Shown here: positions 16,763-24,852 of the stretch, in pieces
Layout: every line of letters begins with the position of its first letter
Position numbering within the stretch: position 1 is the first letter of the stretch
From: Catellatospora methionotrophica
Lineage (GTDB): Bacteria > Actinomycetota > Actinomycetes > Mycobacteriales > Micromonosporaceae
Length of the DNA: 64,000 bases
Direction: 5' to 3'
Assembly: GCF_011297335.1 (NCBI RefSeq)
Contig: NZ_JAAOTJ010000010.1
Coordinates: forward strand, 186,001 to 250,000
Notes under the pieces: generated by a model
The model's input: the letters and a program-made list of their open reading frames with translations, nothing else
What the model was told of the DNA's origin: nothing
Databases searched by the model: none
Position numbers and translations under genes: made by a program

Positions 16763-18880
16763 ATGGTGGGGCAAGCTGCCACCCATGCCGACGGGTCATC
16801 ACGGGGGCGCGGGATGGTGCACAGGAGCCGGGTGCCGCTGGTCGGCGATCGGGTTCTCGCCGTCTTCGGCCTCGGCTGCCTCGCCTGGCTCGTGTTCTAC
16901 GCCGCGCTGACTTTTCTCGGCCAGGACAGACCCGGGCTGGCCCGGTTCACCGGCGAGGTGCTGTACCTGGTGCCGGTGGCCACCCTGCTGGGGCTGAGCG
17001 TCTACGCGGCCCGGCGCACCGAGGGGCGGAGCAGGACCGCGTGGCGGCTGCTCGTCGCCTCCAACGTCGCCTGGCTGTGCGGTGACTCCGTCTGGGCGTA
17101 CTACGTCTACACCACCCCCGGCGGCGACCCTCCGGTGCCGACCCTGGCCGATGCCTTCTACCTGCTGCGCTTCCTGCTGACCATGCCCGCCATCATGATC
17201 GCGCTCGGGCTCAAGCTGCGCGGGCTGCTCGACGCGCTGCTGGTCGCGGCCGCCGGCGCGGCCATCGGCTGGCAACTGGTCATCAGCCCGCTGGTGCCGC
17301 CGAGCTGGGACCCTGGCGCGTTCGTGACATTCCTGTACCCGGTCTTCTCGGTGGTCATCTTCAGCGTGCTGGTCGCGCTGATGCTGACCGGCGACCGCCG
17401 GGTGCCCCCCGCCATGGTCCTGTTCGCCGTGGCGTTCGGGATCGCCGTCGTGATGGACGGGGTCTACGCCTACTCCAGCGTCCTGCGTCACTACACCAGC
17501 ACGACCTGGCTGAACGTCGGCTGGCAGGGCGAGATCCTGCTGCTGTGCCTGGCCGCGCTGGTCGCCGCGCGGCATCCCGGCGACGAACGGGAGCGGCCAC
17601 CGGCCCGCGAGGTGTCCTTCCTGCCCGCGCTCGTCGCCGTGCTGGTCGTCGGCGGCCTGGCCGCAGCCGACCTGATCCTGTCCGGTCAGCTCAGCCGGGT
17701 CACCCTGACGGTCGCCCTGCTGCTGCTGATAGGCCTGCTCGTACGCCAGATCGTCGCCGCCCGCGGCCGGACCCGGCTCACCGAGCAGCTGCGCACCGCC
17801 GCCATCACCGACGCGCTCACCGGCCTCTACAACCGGCGCTACTTCGAGGAGATGCTCGCCGCCGAAGCAGACCCCGCCCGCCGCCGCGGCCCGCTCAGCG
17901 TCGTCCTGATCGACCTCGACCACTTCAAGACCGTCAACGACACCCACGGCCACCTCGTCGGCGATGCCGTGCTGACCGCCGTCGCCGAGCGGCTGCGGCG
18001 GTCGCTGCGCGCCGGCGACCTGCTCTGCCGGTATGGCGGGGAGGAGTTCGTGTGCCTGCTGCCCCGCACCGGCGGCCCGGCCGCGTGGGACCTGGCCGAG
18101 CGGCTCCGGGTCGGCCTGCGCGCCACCCCGATCCCGGTCCCCGGCGTCGCCGAGCCACTGGCGATGACCGCGTCGTTCGGCGTCGCCTGCGCCGACCCGG
18201 CCGACCCCAGCGGGCTCAGCGTCGACGAACTCGTCGACACCGCCGACCGCGCCCTGTACCGCGCCAAGGCGCAGGGGCGCGACCGCGTGGTGGGCGGCGG
18301 ACCGCGCGAACCGGCCGAAGTCTCACCGACCCTCGACCTGCCGCCGGAACTGGTCTGGCTGACCGACGAACTCGACCGGATCCGCGGCGACGGCCGCAGT
18401 GCGGCGGTCAGCGGCTGGGCCTGGCGCACGGCCGCCGCGCTCGGCCTGGACGAGGCGACCCGGCTGCGCATCGCCGCCGCCGCCCGCCTGCACGGCATCG
18501 GCTGCCTCACCACCACCTGCGAACCGGGCCCGGCAACCGACGACGGCCATGCGGCCCGCGCCGGGCCGGAGCAGTCGGCGTGCCTGCTGGCCGATCTCGC
18601 GCACCGGCCGGACCTGGCACCCCTGCTGGCCGCCGTGCACGAGCGCCACGACGGCAGCGGCCACCCGCGCGGGCTCGCCGGATCCGACATCCCGATCGGT
18701 GCGCGGATCATCGCGGTCTGCGACGGCTGGGCCGACGCCGCAGCAGGCGTGTCACCACACGCACGCCAGACGCTGCTGGACGGATGCGGCACGCGCTACG
18801 ACCCCGCGGTCGTGGACGTCTTCCTGGCCCTGGCCGACGATGATGAGCCCACTGAAGCCGGGACGGAGAAAAACTCATGA
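16763..18880 (+). CDS. Membrane diguanylate cyclase with degenerate HD-GYP-like tail
   Basis: A 705-residue protein. Residues about 25-330 hold nine or ten predicted membrane segments. A GGDEF domain follows at about 345-510 with an intact active site RYGGEEFVCLL and an upstream RAGD that fits the allosteric I-site spacing. The C-terminal 180 residues resemble HD-GYP (HERHDGSGHPRGLAGSDIPIGARIIAV), but the first HD motif reads LHGIGCL instead of LHDIGK and GYP is GHP. The cyclase half should make c-di-GMP; the HD-GYP half is probably catalytically dead or sensory. It overlaps the next gene by ATGA. The start could be the ATG at 16763 or the later ATG at 16814. Confidence 0.9.
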   Translation: MVGQAATHADGSSRGRGMVHRSRVPLVGDRVLAVFGLGCLAWLVFYAALTFLGQDRPGLARFTGEVLYLVPVATLLGLSVYAARRTEGRSRTAWRLLVASNVAWLCGDSVWAYYVYTTPGGDPPVPTLADAFYLLRFLLTMPAIMIALGLKLRGLLDALLVAAAGAAIGWQLVISPLVPPSWDPGAFVTFLYPVFSVVIFSVLVALMLTGDRRVPPAMVLFAVAFGIAVVMDGVYAYSSVLRHYTSTTWLNVGWQGEILLLCLAALVAARHPGDERERPPAREVSFLPALVAVLVVGGLAAADLILSGQLSRVTLTVALLLLIGLLVRQIVAARGRTRLTEQLRTAAITDALTGLYNRRYFEEMLAAEADPARRRGPLSVVLIDLDHFKTVNDTHGHLVGDAVLTAVAERLRRSLRAGDLLCRYGGEEFVCLLPRTGGPAAWDLAERLRVGLRATPIPVPGVAEPLAMTASFGVACADPADPSGLSVDELVDTADRALYRAKAQGRDRVVGGGPREPAEVSPTLDLPPELVWLTDELDRIRGDGRSAAVSGWAWRTAAALGLDEATRLRIAAAARLHGIGCLTTTCEPGPATDDGHAARAGPEQSACLLADLAHRPDLAPLLAAVHERHDGSGHPRGLAGSDIPIGARIIAVCDGWADAAAGVSPHARQTLLDGCGTRYDPAVVDVFLALADDDEPTEAGTEKNS

Positions 18881-19614
18881 TCGTTATCGCGCACGTCAGC
18901 GACACCCACTTCGACGGCGGCACACGCGCGGCCGAGCGCAGCGCGCGGGTGCTGTCCTACCTGGCCGCACTGCCGCATCCCGTCGACGTCGTGCTGGTCA
19001 CCGGAGACATCGCCGACCACGGCCTGCCGCACGAGTACGAGCAGGCGGCGAAGGCCCTGGCGGCGGTGCCGGAAGCGCTGACGCTGCCCGGCAACCACGA
19101 CGTGCGCGCGGCCTACCGGCAGGGGCTGTTCGGTGAACCCGCCGACGGCGGCCCGGTCAACCGGGCGGTCGTGGTCAACGGCGTGACCCTGGCGCTCTGC
19201 GACTCCAGCATCCCCGGCCGCGACGACGGGCGCCTCGACGCCGAGACGCTCGGCTGGCTGCGCGGGGTCGTGGCGGGAAGCGACGGCCCGGTGCTGGTCT
19301 GCCTGCACCACCCGCCGGTCGAGCTGGGCATCCCGTTCATCGACGCGCTGCGGCTGCACGACGCCCAGCCGCTGGCCGAACTGGTCGCCCAGTCCCCGAA
19401 CGTGGTCGCGGTCCTGTGCGGTCACGCGCACACCCCGGCCGCGACGACGTTCGCGGGCAGGCCGCTGCTGGTCGCGCCCGGGGTCGCCTCGCGGCTGCGG
19501 CTGCCCTGGGAGGGCACGGATCAGCCGATGGACCTCGACGCGCCGCCGGGGCTGGCCTTCCACGTGCTTGACGAGGATCTGCGGGTGACCACGCACTACC
19601 GGTTCCTGCCCTGA
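18877..19614 (+). CDS. Metallophosphoesterase, CpdA-like
   Basis: A 245-residue calcineurin-like phosphoesterase with all five metal/catalytic blocks: HVSDTHFDG, VTGDIADHG, LPGNHDVR, CLHHPP and LCGHAHT. The layout fits class III cyclic-nucleotide phosphodiesterases (CpdA/Icc). Translational coupling to the diguanylate cyclase suggests a joint role in nucleotide signalling; this is inference, as CpdA-like enzymes also act on other phosphodiesters. Confidence 0.87.
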   Translation: MIVIAHVSDTHFDGGTRAAERSARVLSYLAALPHPVDVVLVTGDIADHGLPHEYEQAAKALAAVPEALTLPGNHDVRAAYRQGLFGEPADGGPVNRAVVVNGVTLALCDSSIPGRDDGRLDAETLGWLRGVVAGSDGPVLVCLHHPPVELGIPFIDALRLHDAQPLAELVAQSPNVVAVLCGHAHTPAATTFAGRPLLVAPGVASRLRLPWEGTDQPMDLDAPPGLAFHVLDEDLRVTTHYRFLP

Positions 19615-19645
19615 GCGGGCGGACGGCGGCCACTACGCTGTCGCG

Positions 19646-20101
19646 ATGGCCGTCGCACACCTCGCCCACTCCTGGCACGTCGACTCCGCTCCGGAGACCG
19701 TCTTCGCCCACCTGACCGCGCCGGAGAACTACATCGGCCTGTCGCCGCTGATCGTGGCGGTGCGCGACGTACGGCCCGGCACCGGCGAGCGGGGCGAGCC
19801 GGTGACGGACTACGTCGCGGTCGAGCGCTTCCGGTTCCTCAAGGTGCTGCACTGGGACAACCTGATCCGGGTACGCATGCGCGTGGTCGCACCCGGCACG
19901 GCGCTGCGCCAGAGCGTGGTCAGCCCGGGTGGGGTGCGGCTGGAGTGGACCGTGCGGCTCACGCCCGACGGTGCCGGCGCGACGATCGACGACCAGATGG
20001 AGATCACCATGGCCGCGCCGATGCGCGGGTTCGTCACCGGCCAGGCGCGCTCCGTGCAGCTGCACCGCGCGGCCGAGCTGACCCGCCGTATGGCCCGCTG
20101 A
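19646..20101 (+). CDS. SRPBCC-family protein
   Basis: A 151-residue START-like protein: HLAHSWHVDSAPETVFAHLTAPENYIGLSPLIV at the start and GATIDDQMEITMAAPMRGFVTGQARSVQLHR at the end, typical of the polyketide cyclase/dehydrase-like SRPBCC group. A ligand cavity is expected; no catalytic residues can be assigned. It lies 31 bp downstream of the CpdA-like gene and may be co-transcribed. Confidence 0.75.
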   Translation: MAVAHLAHSWHVDSAPETVFAHLTAPENYIGLSPLIVAVRDVRPGTGERGEPVTDYVAVERFRFLKVLHWDNLIRVRMRVVAPGTALRQSVVSPGGVRLEWTVRLTPDGAGATIDDQMEITMAAPMRGFVTGQARSVQLHRAAELTRRMAR

Positions 20102-20113
20102 ACGCGGCCGGTG

Positions 20114-20638
20114 CTACCCGGCTGATCCCCGGCGGCCGCGCAGGGACAGCGTGATCAGCCCGGCGGCGACGAGCAGCAGCGCACCGGGCACGAACCACCA
20201 GGGGCTCGGACGATCGAATGCGGGCGTCATCATCGGCGCCGCCACGGGGACGGCGGTCGTCGCGGCGGGCGCGGGCGGCATGGCGGCCAGCGGGTAGGCG
20301 CCTATGCACAGGCCGGTCTCGTTCCTGTTCGCGTTCACCCGGTATCGAGCGCCCACCCGGAACTCGTAGCCGCAGCTCGCCTCGCTGCGTGCCACGCGCA
20401 GGGTGAGCGTGTCGCCGACCTTGGCGTCGCCCTTGGTCACGGTGTCGACCGCGAGCCGGATGGCGGTGTCGGTCACCTCCGTCACGGTGCCGTTGACCGT
20501 GCGTTCGGCCCGCTCATCCTGCTCGACCGGGTTGTACACGCAGGAGCAGGCCCAGGCCGGGTCGGCGGGGGACAGGACCACGACGAGGCTCGTGACGAGG
20601 GAGGCCAGGACGAGGAGGATCGCGGCGCGTGGTTTCAT
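20114..20638 (-). CDS. Secreted/anchored protein with CSC motif (NTR/TIMP-like)
   Basis: A 174-residue protein. A Sec signal peptide (about residues 1-30, LLVLASLVTSLVVVL...) is followed by WACSCVYNPVEQDERAERTVNGTVTEV, a Cys-X-Cys start like netrin/TIMP-like bacterial proteins. Further Cys residues at SCGYEF and GLCIG suggest disulfides. A Pro/Ala linker precedes a C-terminal membrane helix (WWFVPGALLLVAAGLITLSL) and an Arg-rich tail. It is therefore probably displayed outside the cell. Function unknown. Confidence 0.75.
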   Translation of the reverse strand: MKPRAAILLVLASLVTSLVVVLSPADPAWACSCVYNPVEQDERAERTVNGTVTEVTDTAIRLAVDTVTKGDAKVGDTLTLRVARSEASCGYEFRVGARYRVNANRNETGLCIGAYPLAAMPPAPAATTAVPVAAPMMTPAFDRPSPWWFVPGALLLVAAGLITLSLRGRRGSAG

Positions 20639-20675
20639 GCCGCCTCCGACGTGGACGGACCCCCTGCGGGTTCCG

Positions 20676-21107
20676 TCACCGTGCGACGGCGGCCTGTTCG
20701 AGCATCGCGGTCACGTGAGGGTTCTCCGACGGCGTGGACAGGTCGGCGGCGAACACCGCCAGCGCGTCCTCGCCGAGGCTGAGCTGCTGGCGCAGCCCCC
20801 GCCAGGCGTGCAGGTTGGGGTGCGGCAGGTCGGTGCAGGCCACGGCCGGGGTCAGCAGCGCGATCACGCGGTCCAGGTCGGCCGGGGTGAGCGAGTAGGA
20901 CGCCGAGCCGCTGGCGTGCCCGCATACGCTGGCCAGCACGACGGCCGGTAGGAAGCCGTCGCCGACCGCGACCCGGGCGAACACGGGCCGTCCGGCGACG
21001 AGCCGGGCGACCCCGAACGCGGCCGGTGGCTGCCAGCCGGGGATCGCCGCCTCGAAGCGTTGCCGTGCCGCGTCCAGGTCCGCGATGGTGCGCCACTGCT
21101 CGAGCAT
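20676..21107 (-). CDS. Hypothetical protein
   Basis: A 143-residue soluble protein with Trp-containing N-terminus (MLEQWRTIADLDAARQRFEAAIPGW) and a Thr/Pro/His-rich middle. No motif is recognised. It sits 37 bp upstream of the CSC-motif protein on the same strand and may be in one transcript with it. The frame shows good third-position GC bias. Confidence 0.65.
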   Translation of the reverse strand: MLEQWRTIADLDAARQRFEAAIPGWQPPAAFGVARLVAGRPVFARVAVGDGFLPAVVLASVCGHASGSASYSLTPADLDRVIALLTPAVACTDLPHPNLHAWRGLRQQLSLGEDALAVFAADLSTPSENPHVTAMLEQAAVAR

Positions 21108-21191
21108 GTCGCGATGATGGCACGTGCCGGGGTCCGCTGTCGCGGCTCATCCCACGTCAGTGACGGTGAAACGGCACCTGACGTGCGCATA

Positions 21192-21821
21192 TCAGGTTCG
21201 CAGCGGAATCCGGGCCACCGGCGTCCACCGGTACACGGCCGCGCGGGTGTCCTGGGTGACGTCGAGCAGGTGCACCTCGCGTACGGTCAGCGCGGCGTGG
21301 GCGGGGCGCACCTGGCGCAGGGCCGCCTGGACCCGCCCGGAGTCGCCCGAGCCGGTGGCGTAGGCGATCGTCATATGCCCCGGCATGGCCTGGTAGGCGA
21401 CGGCCTCGGAGCCGAGCACATCGGAGATCGCGGTACGGGTGCGGGCGTGCACCGTGTGCAGGGGTTCGCCGGGCAGGTCGCCGTCCAGGTCGGCGAGCAC
21501 GACGGACACGCTGGCCAGCGCGCAGCCGGCGGTCAGCGTGAACGCGGGCACGTCGGCCAGCGCCTCGGTGAGCAGGGCGGTCAGCTTGGCACGTTCACCG
21601 GGGCTGATCTCGGCGGCGGGGATGCCCATCACCGGCTGGACGGTGACGTGCAGCCACGGGTCGGGCACGGGGGCGAGGAAGCCGAACGGGGCCATGGCCG
21701 CCCGCCAGTCGCGTACAAGCCGGGCCAGGTCCTGGTTCTGCTCCAGCTCGGGCAGCAGGTAGACGTGCAGCCGGGTCCAACCGGGAGGCCAGACCCGGTC
21801 GCCGGTGAGGAAGCGTTTCAC
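21192..21821 (-). CDS. 2'-5' RNA ligase-like 2H phosphoesterase
   Basis: A 209-residue protein with the two HxT motifs of the 2H superfamily, PWLHVTVQPVMG and MPGHMTIAYATG, spaced as in LigT/ThpR enzymes. These enzymes handle 2',3'-cyclic or 2',5' phosphodiesters. The GTG start at 21821 overlaps the stop of the upstream VOC gene (GTGA), implying translational coupling. Substrate unknown. Confidence 0.82.
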   Translation of the reverse strand: MKRFLTGDRVWPPGWTRLHVYLLPELEQNQDLARLVRDWRAAMAPFGFLAPVPDPWLHVTVQPVMGIPAAEISPGERAKLTALLTEALADVPAFTLTAGCALASVSVVLADLDGDLPGEPLHTVHARTRTAISDVLGSEAVAYQAMPGHMTIAYATGSGDSGRVQAALRQVRPAHAALTVREVHLLDVTQDTRAAVYRWTPVARIPLRT

Positions 21822-22186
21822 CGGCCGCGCGGCGGCTGCCACAGTTCGAAGCGGTTGTCCTCGCCGTCGTACGCCCAGCCGAACCGCCCGTACTCCCCGT
21901 CCTCGACCTCCTCGGCGACCCTGACCCCGGCGGTCCGCAGCTGGGCGAGCATGGCGTCCAGATCGTCCACCCGGAAGTTCATCATGTACGGCTGGTCGGG
22001 GTCGACGATGTAGTCGTTGTCCTTCTCCAGGACGGTCCAGGTCGTGGTGCCTCCCGCGTGCCAGCGGAAAGTATGCCCACCCCATTCGCTGACATCGATG
22101 CCGAGGTGGGTGGCGTACCAGGCCCGCAGGGCTTCGGCATCGCGGGCGCGGAGGAAGACGCCGCCGATACCTGTTACTCGCTGCAT
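21818..22186 (-). CDS. VOC-family (glyoxalase-like) protein
   Basis: A 122-residue protein with two beta-alpha-beta-beta-beta modules: MQRVTGIGGVFLRARDAEALRAWYATHLGI and FRVDDLDAMLAQLRTAGVRVAEEVEDGEYGRFGWAYDGEDNRFELW. The final Glu is a usual metal ligand. Activity could be glyoxalase, dioxygenase or antibiotic binding. Coupled to the 2H phosphoesterase gene; divergent from the aldehyde dehydrogenase. Confidence 0.85.
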   Translation of the reverse strand: MQRVTGIGGVFLRARDAEALRAWYATHLGIDVSEWGGHTFRWHAGGTTTWTVLEKDNDYIVDPDQPYMMNFRVDDLDAMLAQLRTAGVRVAEEVEDGEYGRFGWAYDGEDNRFELWQPPRGR

Positions 22187-22262
22187 TCGGACATTCTGCC
22201 ACGGCTGGCGGGCACCCCACCGAACCTTGGCGCACGCTGCCCGCAGGGGCCATGATGCTGGC

Positions 22263-23795
22263 ATGCTTCGTTCGATCGTCGACGGCTCACCGGTTGCGGC
22301 CGGATCCCGGGTGCTGGACAGCCGCAATCCCGCCCACCTGGACGACGTGGTGGCGCAGGTGGTGCTCGCCGATCCGGCCACGGTCACCGCGGCCGCCCGG
22401 TCGGCACATGCCGCCCAGCGCGCCTGGGCCGACGTGCCCGCGCCGGTCCGCGGCCAGGTCATCGCGAACATCGGCGCCCTGGTCGAAGCCAATGCCGAGG
22501 CCCTGGCGCGGCTGGTCACCCGCGAGATCGGCAAGCCGCTGGCCGAGTCCCGGGGCGAGGTCCAGGAGATCGTCGACACCTGCCGGTTCTTCCTCGGCGA
22601 GGGCCGCCGCCTCTACGGCCAGACCGTGCCCTCGGAGATGCCCGACAAGCAGCTGTTCACGTTCCGTGAACCGGTCGGCACCGCGATGATCATCACGGCG
22701 GGCAACTTCCCGGTCGCCGTGCCGTCCTGGTACCTGGTGCCCGCGCTGCTGTGCGGCAACACCGTCGTCTGGAAGCCCGCCCTGTACGCCGCGGCCAGCG
22801 CCGACGCCCTCTACCAGCTGTTCGTCTCAGCCGGACTGCCCGCCGGGGTGCTCAACCTGGTGCACGCCGACGGGACGGAGACCTTCAACGGCCTGTCCCA
22901 GGCCCTGGACGAGGGACTGGTGCAGAAGGTCGGCTTCACCGGCTCCACCGAGGTCGGCCGGGCCATCGGCGCACTGTGCGGCCGCCACCTGCAGAGCCCG
23001 TGCCTGGAGCTGGGCGGCAAGAACCCGATGGTCGTCACCGAGGACGCCGATCTGGACCTGGCCGTGGAGGGCGCGCTGTTCGCCGGATTCGGCACCGCCG
23101 GGCAGCGCTGCACGTCGCTGGGCACGGCGATCGTGCACGAGTCGGTGCACGGGGAGTTCCTGCGCCGCTTCGCCGCGGCGACGGCCGCCGCCGCGGTCGG
23201 CGATCCGACCCGGGACGTGCTGTACGGGCCGATGCTCGACGAGCGCTTCGCGGCGGCGTACGAGAAGTATCTGGGGTGGATCTCCGGTGGGCACCGGGTG
23301 CTCGGCGCGGTCGGGCGGATCACGGCGGACAACCCGCGGGCCGGGTTCGTCGGCGACCCGGCGGCCGGGCTGTTCTACCACCCGGTGATCGTCGACGGGG
23401 TACGTCCCGGCGACGACCTGTTCGACCACGAGACGTTCGGGCCGCTGGTCGGCGTGACCAGCTACGGCACCCTCGACGAGGCGATCGCGCTGGCCAACGC
23501 CCCCGGCTACGGCCTGTCCAGCGCGATCTACACCACCGACCCGAAGAAGGCGTTCGCGTTCCGGCGCGGCATCGGCGCGGGCATGGTCAGCGTGAACAAC
23601 TCGACCTCCGGCGCGGAGGCGCACCTGCCGTTCGGCGGCAACGGCCGCTCCGGCAACGGCAGCCGCCAGTCCGGCATGTGGGTGCTCGACCAGTTCACCC
23701 GCTGGCAGGCCCTGAACTGGGACTACTCCGGCCGCCTCCAAAAAGCCCAGATCGAGGTAGCCGTCCTCCCCGCCGACCTGACCTTCCGCCTCTGA
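22263..23795 (+). CDS. NAD(P)-dependent aldehyde dehydrogenase
   Basis: A 510-residue ALDH. The cofactor fold includes IITAGNFPVAVPSWYLVPALLCGNTVVWKPA and GFTGSTEVGRAIG; the catalytic Glu is in LELGGKNPMVV, and the nucleophile Cys is at about residue 283 in GTAGQRCTSLGT. The C-terminal ETFGPLVGV motif is present. The sequence resembles ALDH7/semialdehyde dehydrogenases more than classical acetaldehyde enzymes, but the substrate is open. It is divergent from the VOC gene. Confidence 0.92.
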   Translation: MLRSIVDGSPVAAGSRVLDSRNPAHLDDVVAQVVLADPATVTAAARSAHAAQRAWADVPAPVRGQVIANIGALVEANAEALARLVTREIGKPLAESRGEVQEIVDTCRFFLGEGRRLYGQTVPSEMPDKQLFTFREPVGTAMIITAGNFPVAVPSWYLVPALLCGNTVVWKPALYAAASADALYQLFVSAGLPAGVLNLVHADGTETFNGLSQALDEGLVQKVGFTGSTEVGRAIGALCGRHLQSPCLELGGKNPMVVTEDADLDLAVEGALFAGFGTAGQRCTSLGTAIVHESVHGEFLRRFAAATAAAAVGDPTRDVLYGPMLDERFAAAYEKYLGWISGGHRVLGAVGRITADNPRAGFVGDPAAGLFYHPVIVDGVRPGDDLFDHETFGPLVGVTSYGTLDEAIALANAPGYGLSSAIYTTDPKKAFAFRRGIGAGMVSVNNSTSGAEAHLPFGGNGRSGNGSRQSGMWVLDQFTRWQALNWDYSGRLQKAQIEVAVLPADLTFRL

Positions 23796-23871
23796 CTCAC
23801 CCGACCTGCGCGCCGAGCCCGGCCATGATCGCTCGCCGCTGACCGTGGGACCCTCCGCGCGGCGGCTCCCG

Positions 23872-23942
23872 ACGATGATCGCTGTTTCGGGTCAAAACCT
23901 GCGGTTCCACCCGAGGTTTTGACCCGAAACAGCGATCATCGT
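23872..23942. repeat. Long perfect inverted repeat (GATCGCTG family)
   Basis: Perfect 29-bp arms (23872-23900 and 23914-23942, with core GATCGCTGTTTCGGGTCAAA) surround a 13-nt loop. A shorter imperfect GATCGCT hairpin lies immediately before it (about 23827-23880). The pair sits between the ends of convergent genes and probably terminates both. Confidence 0.75.
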
Positions 23943-23966
23943 GGCCGGGTCCGGCGAGGCTTGTCC

Positions 23967-24174
23967 TCAGTCCTTCGGCGCGGGGCGCCGGACCAGGGCG
24001 ATGATGTCGAACGGCTGGCCGGCTGCCGGTGCGGCGGCCCGAGGTCACCTCGATGATCGGGTAGCCGGTGGCGGTCACGGCGACGATCGGACCCTCGCCG
24101 TCCTCGGTGGCCACGATGTCGCCCAGCCGCACGCCGGCGCCGTCGGCAAGCACCCAGAACGACGGTGCTCTCAT
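23967..24174 (-). pseudogene. Small conserved-looking gene with an apparent frameshift
   Basis: The ATG at 24174 starts MRAPSFWVLADGAGVRLGDI and continues well to GYPIIEVTS. A plausible C-terminus, FDIIALVRRPAPKD followed by a stop at 23967, appears in a different frame, about 10 codons later. The length of 208 nt is not a multiple of three. A one-base change near 24025-24045 would join the halves into about 68 residues. Without the shift the frame runs through the long hairpin, which is implausible. The ATG overlaps the stop of the 57-aa gene upstream (ATGA). This may be a real mutation or a sequencing error. Confidence 0.5.
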
Positions 24175-24344
24175 GTCTCGCCGCCGAGGTCGGTGCGCAG
24201 GCGCGCCAGCACCGCGCGGACGACGCTGGTCGACCTGTTCCAAGCGACCAACTGGGAGAAGTCCCGGGCGACGAGATCCGCGGGAGTCAACTCCCGTGCT
24301 CGTTCGTCGGCCCAGCTGGGTCGCGGAAGCCGCTGCCGTTGCAT
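24171..24344 (-). CDS. 57-residue hypothetical protein
   Basis: The ATG at 24344 follows a strong GGAGGG site 4 nt away. The protein is MQRQRLPRPSWADERARELT through VLARLRTDLGGET, soluble and helical. Its stop overlaps the start of the frameshifted gene that follows. It is divergent from a mini GntR regulator across a 287-bp region with a palindromic operator, so it is a likely target of that regulator. Confidence 0.6.
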   Translation of the reverse strand: MQRQRLPRPSWADERARELTPADLVARDFSQLVAWNRSTSVVRAVLARLRTDLGGET

Positions 24345-24520
24345 GGTGCCCTCCACGCGTCCGCTGGGCGCCCCGCCGCACCGTAACTCTGTCGAGGCGG
24401 CGGGGCGCTGATTACGGGTGGTTTGCCATGGGAGGCCACCCGTTGAGCCGACCTCTGGGGGAAGGCTCGTGCTGCTGGCGAGTTTGCCGACCTGCCAGAC
24501 ACCGTCCTCAGTTTCTGCTA

Positions 24521-24536
24521 ACACTGCTAGCAGTGT
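24521..24536. promoter_or_regulatory. Palindromic operator between small-ORF pair and GntR gene
   Basis: ACACTGCTAGCAGTGT is a perfect 16-nt palindrome. Related half-sites follow at 24555-24576 (CAGTGTTGGCAGTGCTAGTA). Such clusters are usual for GntR-type repressors, and the neighbouring gene encodes one. Confidence 0.6.
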
Positions 24537-24631
24537 CAACCACAACTCTGTGATCAGTGTTGGCAGTGCTAGTAGACGGCTGACCTCAGTCGGTGATTTG
24601 ATGGCGGGGCCGACCTGCCAGGAGTACATCC

Positions 24632-24847
24632 ATGCCCATCAGCCCGCCGTACGCTGCCAACATCATCGCCGACATCCGACGCCAGATCGCGGCCGGAGAG
24701 CTCAAGTCCGGTGATCAGCTGCCAAGCCTGCCCGCGCTCAGGGAGCACTATGGATGCAGCCTGGGCAGTGTGCGCAACGCCCTCGACCGCCTCAAGGCGA
24801 GCGGTGAACTGACCTCGCACCAGGGCATCGGCTACTTCGTCCCATAG
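24632..24847 (+). CDS. Mini GntR-family regulator (DNA-binding domain only)
   Basis: A 71-residue winged helix: YAANIIADIRRQIAAGELKSGDQLPS, then LREHYGCSLGSVRNALDRLKASGELTSHQGIGYFVP. This is a complete GntR DNA-binding domain with no effector-binding domain, so ligand sensing would require a partner or be absent. CAGGAG lies 9 nt before the ATG. It precedes the phosphotransferase gene by 5 bp. Confidence 0.88.
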   Translation: MPISPPYAANIIADIRRQIAAGELKSGDQLPSLPALREHYGCSLGSVRNALDRLKASGELTSHQGIGYFVP

Positions 24848-24852
24848 TCGCC

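Noticed and set aside
23797-23966. Continuation of the small gene at 24174 through to 23797
   Set aside because: The frame reads through a long perfect hairpin with no protein-like character; a frameshift and stop at 23967 explain it better.
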